Source: Spirochaetaceae bacterium
GTDB taxonomy: Bacteria > Spirochaetota > Spirochaetia > Treponematales > Breznakiellaceae
Length of the DNA: 11,940 nt
Direction: 5' to 3'
Assembly: GCA_031278295.1 (NCBI GenBank)
Contig: JAITKQ010000025.1
Location: 1 to 11,940 of the forward strand
Part shown: positions 1 through 7,305 of the stretch, one piece after another
Layout of the letters: each line of letters begins with the position of its first letter
Position numbering within the stretch: the stretch's first letter is position 1
Position numbers and translations under genes: made by a program
Notes under the pieces: generated by a model
What the model was told of the DNA's origin: nothing
Database searches by the model: none
The model's input: only the letters and a program-made list of their open reading frames with translations

Positions 1-15
1 GCTTTGCGGGGTTCC

Positions 16-43
16 GCCAGGCAAGCCCTTTGGGTTGCCTGGC
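16..43. repeat. Inverted repeat (hairpin) at window start
   Basis: A 9-bp perfect arm (GCCAGGCAA at 16-24 with TTGCCTGGC at 35-43) encloses a short inner CCC/GGG pairing. No T-run follows, so it is not a standard intrinsic terminator. It lies in what looks like noncoding DNA upstream of aroC and could be a REP-like intergenic palindrome. Its function is unknown. Confidence 0.5.
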
Positions 44-66
44 CATTCCCTGCGGGCACGCTTCGA

Positions 67-105
67 GCGAACGCTTTGCGCGAACGCTTTGCGCGAACGC
101 TTCGC
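67..105. repeat. 13-bp tandem repeat, three copies
   Basis: The unit GCGAACGCTTTGC occurs at 67-79 and 80-92, and a third copy with one change (GCGAACGCTTCGC) at 93-105. Each unit is partly self-complementary. The copies sit about 130 bp upstream of the aroC start. Positions 1-236 hold no gene I can support; the open frame that continues upstream of aroC is low-complexity translation with no recognisable protein. Confidence 0.7.
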
Positions 106-236
106 GCCCCTCCAATCCCCGCGTTCCGTACACGACGGCTTTTTCGGCAATGATAGACCGGTATGTAAAATTACCGGGCAACTCGGCCTCCTCCGCCGCT
201 TGCACCTATGCCTCTAAAATCATATCCTTAATTTTT

Positions 237-1358
237 ATGGGTGGTAACTGTTTTGGACAGGCTTTCAGGGTTATCACGTTCGGCGAATCGCACGGGCCGG
301 CGGTCGGCTGTGTTGTTGACGGCTGTCCCGCCGGTTTACCGCTGGATGTGGAGACGGTAAGGCGGGACCTGGCGCGGCGGCGGCCCGGCGGCGGAGCTTC
401 AACTTCACGATCGGAACCGGACGAGGCGGAAATACTGTCCGGCATCTTTGAGGGGCGCACACTCGGTACGCCCATAGCGATCGTTATACGCAACACCGCG
501 CAACGATCGGGGGATTATGACAAACTAAAGGATGTGTACCGGCCCGGCCACGCGGATATGGTCTGGGACATAAAATACGGTTTCCGCGATCACCGCGGGG
601 GAGGGCGCGCTTCGGCGCGTGAAACTGTCGCGCGCGTTGCGGCCGGGTCCGTTGCCCGCGCCTTCCTATCCGAAAACGGCGTTACCTTACGGGCCTGGAC
701 GCAGGCCCTTGCCGGCATAGAGGCGCCCGTTCCGGACTCGGACGGCTTTGACCCTGACGAGGTTGAAAGGAACGTGTTCCGGGTCCCGTGCAGCCGCACG
801 GCGGACAGAATCGCGGCCAGAATAGAAGAACTGCGCGGGGAAGGCGAAAGTGCGGGCGGCGTTGTGGAATGCCGTGTTCAGGGTTTACCAGCCGGGCTGG
901 GCGAGCCTGTTTTTGACAAACTGGACGCACTGCTGGCCCAGGCGGTGATGTCGCTGGGCGCGGTCAAGGGTATGGAATTCGGCGCGGGCTTTGCCGCCGC
1001 GCGTCTGAGCGGCTCGCAAAACAACGACAGGCCGCTACCGGGTGGCGGGCCGCCCGGCCCGCCACCCGTCCCTGCCTATTCCGGCAACAACGCGGGCGGG
1101 GTCCTGGGCGGTATCTCGAACGGCGCGGAACTCGTGTTCCGCGTCGCGTTCAAACCGGTTCCGTCAATCGCAAAAAAACAGCTTACGGTTGACAGCCTTG
1201 GCCGGGAAGTTGAACTTGAGATTCGCGGGAGGCACGACATTTGCGTATGCCCGCGCGCCGTACCCGTCGTAGAGGCGATGACGGCCCTGGTTCTGGCCGA
1301 CCTTATGCTGCGCCGCCGCACGGACAGGCTTGTTCCCGGCTTGGACGGTATCCGGTAA
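237..1358 (+). CDS. aroC: Chorismate synthase
   Basis: Converts 5-enolpyruvylshikimate-3-phosphate to chorismate, the last shared step of aromatic amino acid synthesis, using reduced FMN; cytoplasmic. The 373-residue product is close to the usual 350-390. The start at 237 gives the family N-terminus MGGNCFGQAFRVITFGESHG; the in-frame extension back to 30 does not look like protein. Catalytic-type histidines are His19 (GESHG) and His105 (RPGHAD). DHRGGGRASARET (118-130), GSQNND (259-264), GGISNG (291-296), AFKPVPSI (304-311) and RHDICVCPRAVPVVEAM (332-348) are family signatures. No clear Shine-Dalgarno site precedes the start. It is monocistronic in this window and converges on argG. Oddity: residues about 265-278 are a Pro/Gly-rich stretch encoded by a perfect palindrome where the family normally has an ordinary loop before NNAGG. 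Confidence 0.95.
   Translation: MGGNCFGQAFRVITFGESHGPAVGCVVDGCPAGLPLDVETVRRDLARRRPGGGASTSRSEPDEAEILSGIFEGRTLGTPIAIVIRNTAQRSGDYDKLKDVYRPGHADMVWDIKYGFRDHRGGGRASARETVARVAAGSVARAFLSENGVTLRAWTQALAGIEAPVPDSDGFDPDEVERNVFRVPCSRTADRIAARIEELRGEGESAGGVVECRVQGLPAGLGEPVFDKLDALLAQAVMSLGAVKGMEFGAGFAAARLSGSQNNDRPLPGGGPPGPPPVPAYSGNNAGGVLGGISNGAELVFRVAFKPVPSIAKKQLTVDSLGREVELEIRGRHDICVCPRAVPVVEAMTALVLADLMLRRRTDRLVPGLDGIR
1039..1068. repeat. Perfect 13-bp palindrome inside aroC
   Basis: Arms CGGGTGGCGGGCC (1039-1051) and GGCCCGCCACCCG (1056-1068) are exact reverse complements around the 4-nt loop GCCC. They encode the PGGGPPGPPPV stretch of AroC (residues about 268-278). The reading frame is kept. A palindrome this GC-rich and exact within a coding region suggests insertion of a small palindromic element, though low-complexity drift is possible. 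Confidence 0.75.
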
Positions 1359-1460
1359 CGGCGTTTTGGCCTTGATTTCAGCGTCACGGTGTTTTGAAAC
1401 CCCGCGGTCTGTCGCGCCTCGCATATATAGAGTTTACACGCTGGAAAAGTATAAGGCGGG

Positions 1461-1493
1461 GAAGTCGCGGCAATCAAAGTTGCCGCCCACTTC
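1461..1493. terminator. Inverted repeat between convergent aroC and argG
   Basis: GCGGCAA (1467-1473) pairs with TTGCCGC (1480-1486) around a 6-nt loop. The helix extends outward as GAAGT (1461-1465) with ACTTC (1489-1493) across a small internal loop. It could be a stop signal shared by two convergent genes, but no T-run follows on either strand, so the terminator role is inferred only from structure and place. The rest of 1359-1649 holds the C tract and no supported gene. Confidence 0.35.
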
Positions 1494-1516
1494 GGCCCGG
1501 CCCCGTATTTGCGTAG

Positions 1517-1529
1517 CCCCCCCCCCCCC
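1517..1529. repeat. Homopolymeric C tract, 13 C
   Basis: Thirteen uninterrupted C in the aroC-argG intergenic space, 121 bp past the argG stop and 159 bp past the aroC stop. It lies in neither gene, so a direct switching effect is not evident. Length may vary between cells or be misread in assembly. Confidence 0.9.
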
Positions 1530-1649
1530 GGCCAGAGGGAGGGAAAGGCGGGTGATGCCGCCGGCAGCGGGCTAAGGCGGGACGGAAGGGGCGGAACAGG
1601 ATGTTTTCAGCCTAGCGTTTACCCTGCACGCGCCCGGCGGCGGGATTGG

Positions 1650-2858
1650 CTATTTTCCCCGGGGCGAATTCGCAAGTGCGCGTACCAGAACCGGCAGACC
1701 GTACAGGCGTATAAAGCCTTTCGCGTCAGCGTGCCTGTACAAATCCCCTGTCGTAAAGCTGGCAAGGTCCGTGTTGTACAGAGAGTACGGCGACGAAATA
1801 CCGGCCGGGCTTATGCCGCCTTTGTACAGCTTTAACCGCACGGTGCCGCTTACCCTGTCCTGGGTCGAATCGACAAACGCGCTCAAGGCCTCGCGTAGCG
1901 GCGTGAACCAAAAGCCGCCGTATATGAGTTCCGCCAGCTTGTCGCTCACAGTTTGTTTGAAGGAATAGGTCTGCCGGTCAAGGCAGAGGTGCTCAAGTTC
2001 GGAATGCGCGTAGTACAGGATGCTGCCGCCCGGCGTCTCGTACACGCCGCGGCTCTTCATGCCCACAACGCGGTTCTCGACGAGGTCAACAAGTCCTACG
2101 CCGTGCGCCCCGCCCAGCTTGTTTAGCTCGTAAACAAGGCTTACCCCGTCCATTTTCTTGCCGTTTACCGCCCTTGGGATGCCTTTTTCAAACTCAATAT
2201 CCAGATAAACCGCCTTGTCAGGCGCTTTTTCAGGCGGGATCGTCATTTTGAGCATGGAGTCATAGTCCGGCTCATTGTTAGGGTCTTCCAGTTCCAGCCC
2301 CTCATGGCTGATATGCCACAGGTTATCGTCCCGGCTGTACGATTCGCGCCGCTTCATAGGCACGGGCAGTCCCCGTTTTTCAAGGTATTCTATCTCATCA
2401 TCGCGGCTTTTTAGTTCCCAAGTGCGCCACGGCGCTATGATTTCCAAATCCGGCGCAAAGGCCATTATCCCAAGGTCAAAACGAATCTGATCGTTCCCCT
2501 TGCCGGTTGCGCCGTGCGCTACCGCCTGCGCTCCCTCCTTCCGGGCATACTCCACAAGCGTTTTGGCGATGAGCGGCCGTGCCGTCGCCGTACCCAAAAA
2601 GTACTTATCCTCGTACAGGGCGCCGGCCTTTAGTGCCGGCCAAATGTACCCCTCTACATACTCCTTTTTTACATCAACAATATGGCAGGCCGCCGCGCCC
2701 GTATCAAGCGCGCGCTGTTTAATCACCTGCCAATCCGCCTCCTGCCCCACATCCACACAAACGGCGATGGTTTCACAGTCATAATTTTCCTTTAGCCACG
2801 GGATGATTACCGTCGTATCCAGCCCGCCGGAATAGGCAAGCGCCACTTTCTTTTTCAT
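1650..2858 (-). CDS. argG: Argininosuccinate synthase
   Basis: Joins citrulline and aspartate using ATP to give argininosuccinate, AMP and PPi, the penultimate step of arginine synthesis; cytoplasmic. The product has 402 residues, normal for the family. The nucleotide-binding loop AYSGGLDTT is at residues 8-16. HGATGKGNDQIRFD (115-128) and SRDDNLWHIS (175-184) are conserved, with the synthetase domain beyond. The start at 2858 gives the usual MKKKVALAYSGGLD and is preceded by GAGGAG with a 4-nt spacer (2863-2868). An in-frame ATG 13 codons further upstream overlaps the promoter -10 box and is rejected. argH is not in the window. Transcribed from its own promoter at 2900-2927. Confidence 0.97.
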   Translation of the reverse strand: MKKKVALAYSGGLDTTVIIPWLKENYDCETIAVCVDVGQEADWQVIKQRALDTGAAACHIVDVKKEYVEGYIWPALKAGALYEDKYFLGTATARPLIAKTLVEYARKEGAQAVAHGATGKGNDQIRFDLGIMAFAPDLEIIAPWRTWELKSRDDEIEYLEKRGLPVPMKRRESYSRDDNLWHISHEGLELEDPNNEPDYDSMLKMTIPPEKAPDKAVYLDIEFEKGIPRAVNGKKMDGVSLVYELNKLGGAHGVGLVDLVENRVVGMKSRGVYETPGGSILYYAHSELEHLCLDRQTYSFKQTVSDKLAELIYGGFWFTPLREALSAFVDSTQDRVSGTVRLKLYKGGISPAGISSPYSLYNTDLASFTTGDLYRHADAKGFIRLYGLPVLVRALANSPRGK

Positions 2859-2899
2859 AAAACTCCTCGCAAACATTGAGCATTCATGCCAACACATAT

Positions 2900-2927
2900 A
2901 TTATAGCGGTACACCGTCTTGTGTAAA
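2900..2927 (-). promoter_or_regulatory. Sigma70-type promoter of argG
   Basis: Read on the minus strand: TTTACA (2927-2922), a 16-nt spacer, then a perfect TATAAT (2905-2900). Expected transcription start is near 2893, giving a leader of about 35 nt to the argG ATG. No ArgR box is recognised. Confidence 0.75.
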
Positions 2928-2929
2928 TA

Positions 2930-3013
2930 TATGGGCCGGCATAAACACCCAGGAGGGGTAAATACGGCAAACCCTGAATGTCGCGCCAGGCATTAAGCCA
3001 TCTATGGGCCGGC
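2930..3013. repeat. 11-bp direct repeat pair in argG upstream region
   Basis: TATGGGCCGGC occurs at 2930-2940 and again at 3003-3013, 73 bp apart. Both copies contain the self-complementary GCCGGC. The first copy abuts the -35 box of the argG promoter, so a regulator-binding role is conceivable but unproven. GC-rich nested palindromes continue to about 3060, at the end of the next gene. Confidence 0.4.
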
Positions 3014-3063
3014 TTTTCCGGACAATTCCCGGCCACCTTGCGGCCCGGCTACCCGGCGGGCGG

Positions 3064-3894
3064 CTATAGATTCTTGAACATTTTAAAACCTTTATCGTTC
3101 AGCAGCTTTTCGATCCGTGCGTAAGGCAAAACAACTTCGAGCGTACCCATAGAGTAGGGGGATATTTCATAGGGATTCCAGCAAAAGCCGAGTCCTTCAC
3201 GCGAAATAAAAAAGTTTCGCGGGACATTGGCCGTCTCGCTCAAAAATCCGGCGGAGGTGAGCGGCGCACCGGGTTCAACGTGGTACCGTGCGCGTAGCGC
3301 GTCATTTATCCCGACCCGCAGGTCATTTTCCGCCCCCGCCCGCAAAATATCAATTAACTCAACTTTTGAAAGCGTCTCTCTGTCAAGTACAAAAAAAGCT
3401 TTCTCGTTTTGGCCGTGAGCGCCGCCCGATAAGTAATAATAACTGCGCGATACAACAATAAAGGAAGGGTACACGGCCCCGTCAAAGGTTTCTCTATACG
3501 TCCGGTTATAGGACTCGCCGGGCTGTGCGGCCGCGGACTCTTTTGTCTTTAGGTACTCGCTTTTTATATTGTTGTAAACATTGTCCGCGTAATCCTGGCA
3601 ACTTAACCCGTCGTACAAAACATCCCGCAGCATCTTACGTTCCGCCTGATCCAGTACATCAAGCGTATCGACAAAAAAATCCAGCTTTGGCCCGTTTTCT
3701 TTTTCCGGGAACAGCGGCACAACTTCTTTTTTTGAGTAAGTTACATAGTTAGACGATAACTCTCCCCCCACATACCAGCCGGTGCTGTAAGCCGGCGGTA
3801 CAAGATCCGGCCCGTTTTCCCTGCTACGCTTGCCCGCACAGGAATTCAACACCAGTGCGGAAACCAAAATGGCAGATAAAAAAACAAATTTCAT
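3064..3894 (-). CDS. DUF3298 (RsiV/PdaC-like) lipoprotein
   Basis: A 276-residue predicted lipoprotein. The start at 3894 gives a signal peptide (MKFVFLSAILVSALVLNSC) with lipobox LNSC and lipidated Cys19, and AGGAG stands 6 nt upstream. An in-frame ATG 18 codons earlier would bury the signal peptide. The C-terminal half resembles DUF3298 domains: SYYYLSGGAHGQNEKAFFVL (151-170) followed by a D-x-E-T segment, and NPYEISPYSMGTLEVVLPYA (240-259), matching the family's closing block. Related domains occur in the Bacillus anti-sigma factor RsiV and the deacetylase PdaC. Here there is neither a polysaccharide deacetylase domain nor an anti-sigma segment, so the role is unknown, probably cell-envelope or ligand binding in the periplasm. 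It follows htrA on the same strand but is 180 bp away. Confidence 0.8.
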   Translation of the reverse strand: MKFVFLSAILVSALVLNSCAGKRSRENGPDLVPPAYSTGWYVGGELSSNYVTYSKKEVVPLFPEKENGPKLDFFVDTLDVLDQAERKMLRDVLYDGLSCQDYADNVYNNIKSEYLKTKESAAAQPGESYNRTYRETFDGAVYPSFIVVSRSYYYLSGGAHGQNEKAFFVLDRETLSKVELIDILRAGAENDLRVGINDALRARYHVEPGAPLTSAGFLSETANVPRNFFISREGLGFCWNPYEISPYSMGTLEVVLPYARIEKLLNDKGFKMFKNL

Positions 3895-4009
3895 TTTACT
3901 CTCCTGATCATAAAGTTTTTTTTCCGGCCGTGTTAAAAGATACGTCATTCACGCCTCCGCAGGCGGTGTAGCTTCATTTAGAGACGGCCCTGAAACATAC
4001 AATATTACA

Positions 4010-4038
4010 ATATTACAAAAAAAACGCGCCATATACAA
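4010..4038 (-). promoter_or_regulatory. Possible promoter of the DUF3298 lipoprotein
   Basis: On the minus strand: TTGTAT (4038-4033), a 17-nt spacer, then TAATAT (4015-4010), within a tandem TAATATTG motif. The match is weak (3/6 and 4/6), but the stretch is the most AT-rich of this intergenic gap. The leader would be about 110 nt and includes a CGCCT/AGGCG hairpin at 3952-3965. Confidence 0.35.
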
Positions 4039-4074
4039 AAGCGGTAGATGGCGGACACAGGCCGGAGCGATCCG

Positions 4075-5310
4075 TTACGGGTGGTTTAGGGCTTCGTCCC
4101 TGTCGGCAAGCGTTACGGTAAGTTTTACGGTATTGCCGTTTCGCAGAACCTCGACATCAATTCTGTCCCCGCCCTTGTTGTCTTCCAGCGCCGAATACAG
4201 ATCGGCAAGCGTATCCACCTTCATGCCGTCAACTTTTGTTATGATGTCGCCGCCGAGATATATCACGGACGAACCGTAACGGACGGGATCGCTACCCTGA
4301 CGGAGACCGGCCTTTTCCGCAAGGCCCGACTTTTTGGTACGTGAAACCAGAAGCCCGCTCTGGACAGGCAGTTTCGCGTAACGTACCAGCGCCGGGAAGA
4401 CCTGCACAAGAGTGGCGTCGATCCAGCCGCGCCGCACCTTGCCGTACTCTATAAGTTCCGCGACTACACGCTTTGCCGTGTTTACCGGGACGGCAAAACC
4501 TATTCCTATTGAGCCGCCCGACGGCGAATATATCATCGTTGTAACGCCGATCATACGTCCGGTCGCGTCTATCAGCGGACCGCCTGAGTTACCGGGGTTT
4601 ATCGAAGCGTCCGTCTGTATCATGTCGCGTATGATGTTGCGCTGGGATGTTTGTATAGGACGGCCCAGGCCGGATACAATGCCAACGGTCAACGTGCGTT
4701 CAAACGCGAAAGGGTTGCCGATTGCAAGCACCTTTTGCCCCACTTTAAGGTTGGAGGAATCGCCGAATGGTATCGTCTTTAGATCGACATCGGGCGGCGG
4801 TTTGAATTCAACGACGGCAAGATCATTCTCCGGGTCCGTACCCTTCACGCTCCCTTCTATCTGCGTACCGTCCGCAAGGTTAATGAAAACCTTGATCGCT
4901 TTTTCGATAACATGGTTATTCGTCAACACGAGTCCGCGTGTGTCTATAATCGTGCCGGATCCGGAAGTTCCGTCCTGCGGTACAGGCTCCAGGAACCAGT
5001 TGTACGCCTGAATCTCTGTGGTGATGTTGACAACCGCCTCGTTAAGCTGTTCGTATACCGCAATATTTTCCCGCTCGTCCGCGGAATAAGGCTGTAGGTC
5101 CGCCGTGTTTAACTTGAGGGTACGTGTTTCCGGCGATTCATGCAATTTTAACGGCGCTTCCGCTGTTTTTTCACGGTCCGCAACCGCTTCCGTGCCGGCA
5201 CTGTCCGGATTCGGGAACTTTATGATCCCTATTCCCAGCGCAAACATCAGCACTATAAGCGCGCTTAGTGTCGAAAAAACCGTAGCCTGCCGCCAATTAT
5301 GCAGTCTCAT
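4075..5310 (-). CDS. htrA: HtrA/DegS-like serine protease with one PDZ domain
   Basis: A periplasmic S1C (trypsin-like) protease, 411 residues, for protein quality control or regulated proteolysis. One N-terminal membrane anchor (about residues 11-31) is followed by an acidic, low-complexity linker (35-80), the protease domain (about 85-285) and a single PDZ domain (about 300-400). The catalytic triad is His133 (TNNHVI), Asp163 (ENDLAVVEF) and Ser242 (GNSGGPL). The PDZ part carries the extended loop ending in YLGGDIITKVDG that is common in this subfamily. Uncleaved anchor, protease and one PDZ is the DegS/HtrA layout rather than two-PDZ DegP. The start at 5310 has a purine-rich GGGAGGGAG site just upstream. 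It is oriented with the metal-transport operon but separated by about 190 bp and a promoter of its own. Confidence 0.92.
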   Translation of the reverse strand: MRLHNWRQATVFSTLSALIVLMFALGIGIIKFPNPDSAGTEAVADREKTAEAPLKLHESPETRTLKLNTADLQPYSADERENIAVYEQLNEAVVNITTEIQAYNWFLEPVPQDGTSGSGTIIDTRGLVLTNNHVIEKAIKVFINLADGTQIEGSVKGTDPENDLAVVEFKPPPDVDLKTIPFGDSSNLKVGQKVLAIGNPFAFERTLTVGIVSGLGRPIQTSQRNIIRDMIQTDASINPGNSGGPLIDATGRMIGVTTMIYSPSGGSIGIGFAVPVNTAKRVVAELIEYGKVRRGWIDATLVQVFPALVRYAKLPVQSGLLVSRTKKSGLAEKAGLRQGSDPVRYGSSVIYLGGDIITKVDGMKVDTLADLYSALEDNKGGDRIDVEVLRNGNTVKLTVTLADRDEALNHP

Positions 5311-5341
5311 ACTCCCTCCCCCTCTTTACGAATGATAAAAC

Positions 5342-5368
5342 TGTATATTTTTGACGCGGTTTAGTCAA
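5342..5368 (-). promoter_or_regulatory. Possible promoter of htrA
   Basis: Minus strand: TTGACT (5368-5363), a 15-nt spacer, TATACA (5347-5342), about 30 nt before the htrA start. The boxes are good but the spacer is short. Positions 5369-5500, between this and cbiQ, contain no gene and no sign of a cbiO remnant in the minus-strand frame following cbiQ. Confidence 0.5.
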
Positions 5369-5500
5369 TTGCCCGGAAGAATAGGGTACGGGCGGCGGAC
5401 GCCACTGCACGGCGGCAGGCCTGAATATCAAGGATTGAGGGGGCGAATCATTCCTGTACGGGAGATCCCTGCCCGGTATGAACGCAAAATTTTCCGGGGT

Positions 5501-6196
5501 TCATCCGCCTTTTATGCTGAAATAGAGCGCCAGCGCCGAAACGCCCGCGCATAGGATGAGCAGAACGGTGTCGAGCGTCTTCCATTTGAACGTGATTGTC
5601 ACGGGAAATGTGCCGTCGAATCCCCTGGAAACCATCGCTAAAGATAGCCTCTGGGAACGGAACACGGCGCGCGCGCTTGTCGCGGCGAAGACCGCCGCAA
5701 ATGAACGCCATAAGCGGAACGTACCGCTTTCAGGGTGCCGCAGCCTCATGGATACGAGCGTGACGGACAGCCGTTCACCAAGCAAAAATATGTACCGGTA
5801 GCTCAGTATAAAAAGGGACACCAGTTTTTCCGGCACCCTCAGCTTTGTCATCGACGAAGCAAGCGCGCTTACGCTCATCGGGATTATAAAGATCATGTAC
5901 AGCAGCGCCGCCGCGTTGATCCGCAATGTGTAGAGTACCGCGCTATCCATGCTGAAGCCAAACGGGACGGTAAGCCAGAGCGCCGCCGTCATCATGTTTA
6001 CCGGTATAAGGCGGAGGGCTGTTACCCGCAATTCCCGTAATAACGGCAAAAGGCAGAGTACGATGAGGCCGGACAAGGCCGCCGCGCTCGTCGTGTAAAC
6101 CGCGGCCGCTATGAGCGCTGCCGCCGATATGAAGCGGCAGCGCTTGTCTACCGGCGACAAAAAGTCTTTTTTGTACTCCAGCCTGTCAAGATACAT
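5501..6196 (-). CDS. cbiQ: ECF transporter transmembrane (T) component CbiQ/NikQ
   Basis: Energy-coupling membrane subunit of an ECF-type cobalt/nickel importer; normally links the ATPase CbiO to the substrate-specific CbiM. 231 residues, usual size, with hydrophobic segments at about 23-50, 62-80, 88-112, 124-140 and 208-226. Family marks: the N-terminal DR..Y...FLSPVDKR (4-19), KLRVPEKLVSLFILSYRYIF (118-137), MRLRHPES (150-157) as the first coupling motif and VSRGFDG (189-195) as the second. The first motif is not the textbook Ala-Arg-Gly. The start overlaps the cbiM end by 11 bp and lacks its own Shine-Dalgarno site, so translation is probably coupled. It is the last gene of the operon: no ATPase gene follows before htrA. 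Confidence 0.88.
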   Translation of the reverse strand: MYLDRLEYKKDFLSPVDKRCRFISAAALIAAAVYTTSAAALSGLIVLCLLPLLRELRVTALRLIPVNMMTAALWLTVPFGFSMDSAVLYTLRINAAALLYMIFIIPMSVSALASSMTKLRVPEKLVSLFILSYRYIFLLGERLSVTLVSMRLRHPESGTFRLWRSFAAVFAATSARAVFRSQRLSLAMVSRGFDGTFPVTITFKWKTLDTVLLILCAGVSALALYFSIKGG

Positions 6197-6782
6197 ACTG
6201 CGGTACCGTTTTTGAAAGAAAGGCTACGGTAAAGGCGGATATGACGCCCTCCACCGCGGCAAGCGGCAGGTTGGCGGCAAACAGCAGCGCCGCGGTAGCC
6301 CGCAGTTCCATGTCCGAAAAAAAGAGTGCGGCGCATACGAGGACGGTTCCCGCTATTACGGCGGTGAATCCGGACGCAAAGGCGGGCAGGAAGCCGAGCC
6401 TGGCCGGAATCCGGGGGAGTATGGCGCGGTACACGCCGCTGCCCGCCAGCGCCGCCGTGCCCATCACGGTCGTGTTTACCCCCAGCGACAGGAGGCCGCC
6501 GAACTGGAAGAGGATTCCCTGTAACAGCAGGGCGATAAACAGGGCCGGCACGGCGCTCCAGCCCAACATTACCCCGGCAAGGCCGAGCAGGGTGAGGTGT
6601 ATGCTGGAGGGGCCCAACGGCACGTGGACGAGGGAGGCGAGAAATAGCGCCGCCGAAACGAGCGCCGTTTCAGGCAGTTTTTCGGTATGTGTTTTTTTCA
6701 GTCCCGCCGCCAGGCCGCCTGCCGCAAGCGCCCAGCCCGCCGCAATGACGGGGCCTGAGAGGACGCCTTCACTTATGTGCAT
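6186..6782 (-). CDS. cbiM: ECF transporter substrate-specific component CbiM/NikM
   Basis: Membrane subunit that binds and translocates Co2+ or Ni2+. 198 residues, usual length, mostly hydrophobic. It begins MHISEGVLSGP, the family signature; in structurally studied NikM the N-terminal amine, His2 and a further internal histidine bind the metal. VHVPLGPSSIHL (52-63, with His53 and His62) and FQFGGLLSLGVNT (92-104) are conserved blocks. A strong GGAGG site lies 6-9 nt before the start, inside the end of nikL (14-bp overlap). NikK and NikL next door point to nickel, but sequence alone does not settle Ni versus Co, so nikM is an equally valid name. Confidence 0.92.
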   Translation of the reverse strand: MHISEGVLSGPVIAAGWALAAGGLAAGLKKTHTEKLPETALVSAALFLASLVHVPLGPSSIHLTLLGLAGVMLGWSAVPALFIALLLQGILFQFGGLLSLGVNTTVMGTAALAGSGVYRAILPRIPARLGFLPAFASGFTAVIAGTVLVCAALFFSDMELRATAALLFAANLPLAAVEGVISAFTVAFLSKTVPQYVS

Positions 6783-7305
6783 AGCCCGCCTCCTCCGCCT
6801 TTGCCGCCGCCCCGCGCCGTTTCAGGCCGAGCAGGTACCAGACGCCGAATATGTTCGCTAGGAGGCTTAGCCCCAGCGCGATGTTGAATACAAGCGGCAC
6901 CCGCCCGTCTGCCGCCGCCGGGGCTTCGCCGCCGGCGGCGAGCTCCTGTACGGCGGCGGCGTTTACGATGATGCTTCCCTTGTGCCCCATGCCGTCTTCC
7001 ATATCCACACGCCATTCCCCTTCCTCATCGGGGATGAAACAGAAGATACCGTTTCTGTCCGTTATCGAAACCAGCGATTCCACATTCCTGTCCCGTGTGG
7101 ACGGCGGGAATATTTTGATTTTGGCAAACGAGACAGGCTCGTCCGTGCTGTACTTAAAGTACACGGTACGGACAGGCCTGTCCTCGCCGCTTACATCGTA
7201 AACTTCGACGCCGTGCCCGAAAATATAAGACGGGATAACAAGCGCCAGCGCCGTAGTCAGCGCGAAGGCCGGGGAAGCGCGGCGCCGTCTTTTTTTTACT
7301 TTCAC
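6769..7305 (-). CDS. nikL: NikL-like accessory protein of the Ni/Co importer
   Basis: 178 residues. A very basic start (MKVKKRRRR) and a hydrophobic stretch (12-29) form a signal peptide or anchor. A periplasmic beta-rich domain follows (about 31-115), beginning HGVEVYDVSG and including a Cna-B/carboxypeptidase-regulatory-like segment (SITDRNGIFCFIPDEEGEW, 80-98). Then come an Ala/Gly-rich linker (118-135) and a C-terminal transmembrane helix (about 138-161) with a basic cytoplasmic tail. This layout and position match NikL of NikKMLQO-type nickel systems. The start is GTG, sharing GTGA with the nikK stop (4-bp overlap). If the signal peptide is cut after Gly30, mature NikL would start with His. 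The assignment rests on family layout and neighbours, not a database match. Confidence 0.72.
   Translation of the reverse strand: MKVKKRRRRASPAFALTTALALVIPSYIFGHGVEVYDVSGEDRPVRTVYFKYSTDEPVSFAKIKIFPPSTRDRNVESLVSITDRNGIFCFIPDEEGEWRVDMEDGMGHKGSIIVNAAAVQELAAGGEAPAAADGRVPLVFNIALGLSLLANIFGVWYLLGLKRRGAAAKAEEAGYAHK

Noticed and set aside
30..236. In-frame upstream extension of aroC adding 69 residues
   Set aside because: The added sequence covers tandem repeats and a hairpin and resembles no protein, while the start at 237 gives the exact family N-terminus.
2859..2897. Longer argG start (13 extra residues)
   Set aside because: The start codon would lie at the expected transcription start next to the TATAAT box, and the family N-terminus and Shine-Dalgarno site fit the start at 2858.
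5395..5407. GCGGACGCCACTG, identical to 13 nt of the riboswitch core, downstream of cbiQ
   Set aside because: No B12 box, no GGGAAGGC partner and no P1 around it; a 13-base match is expected by chance at about this frequency in a window of this size.
5369..5500. Possible remnant of a cbiO gene after cbiQ
   Set aside because: Minus-strand translation in the frame following the cbiQ stop has no Walker or ABC signature residues.
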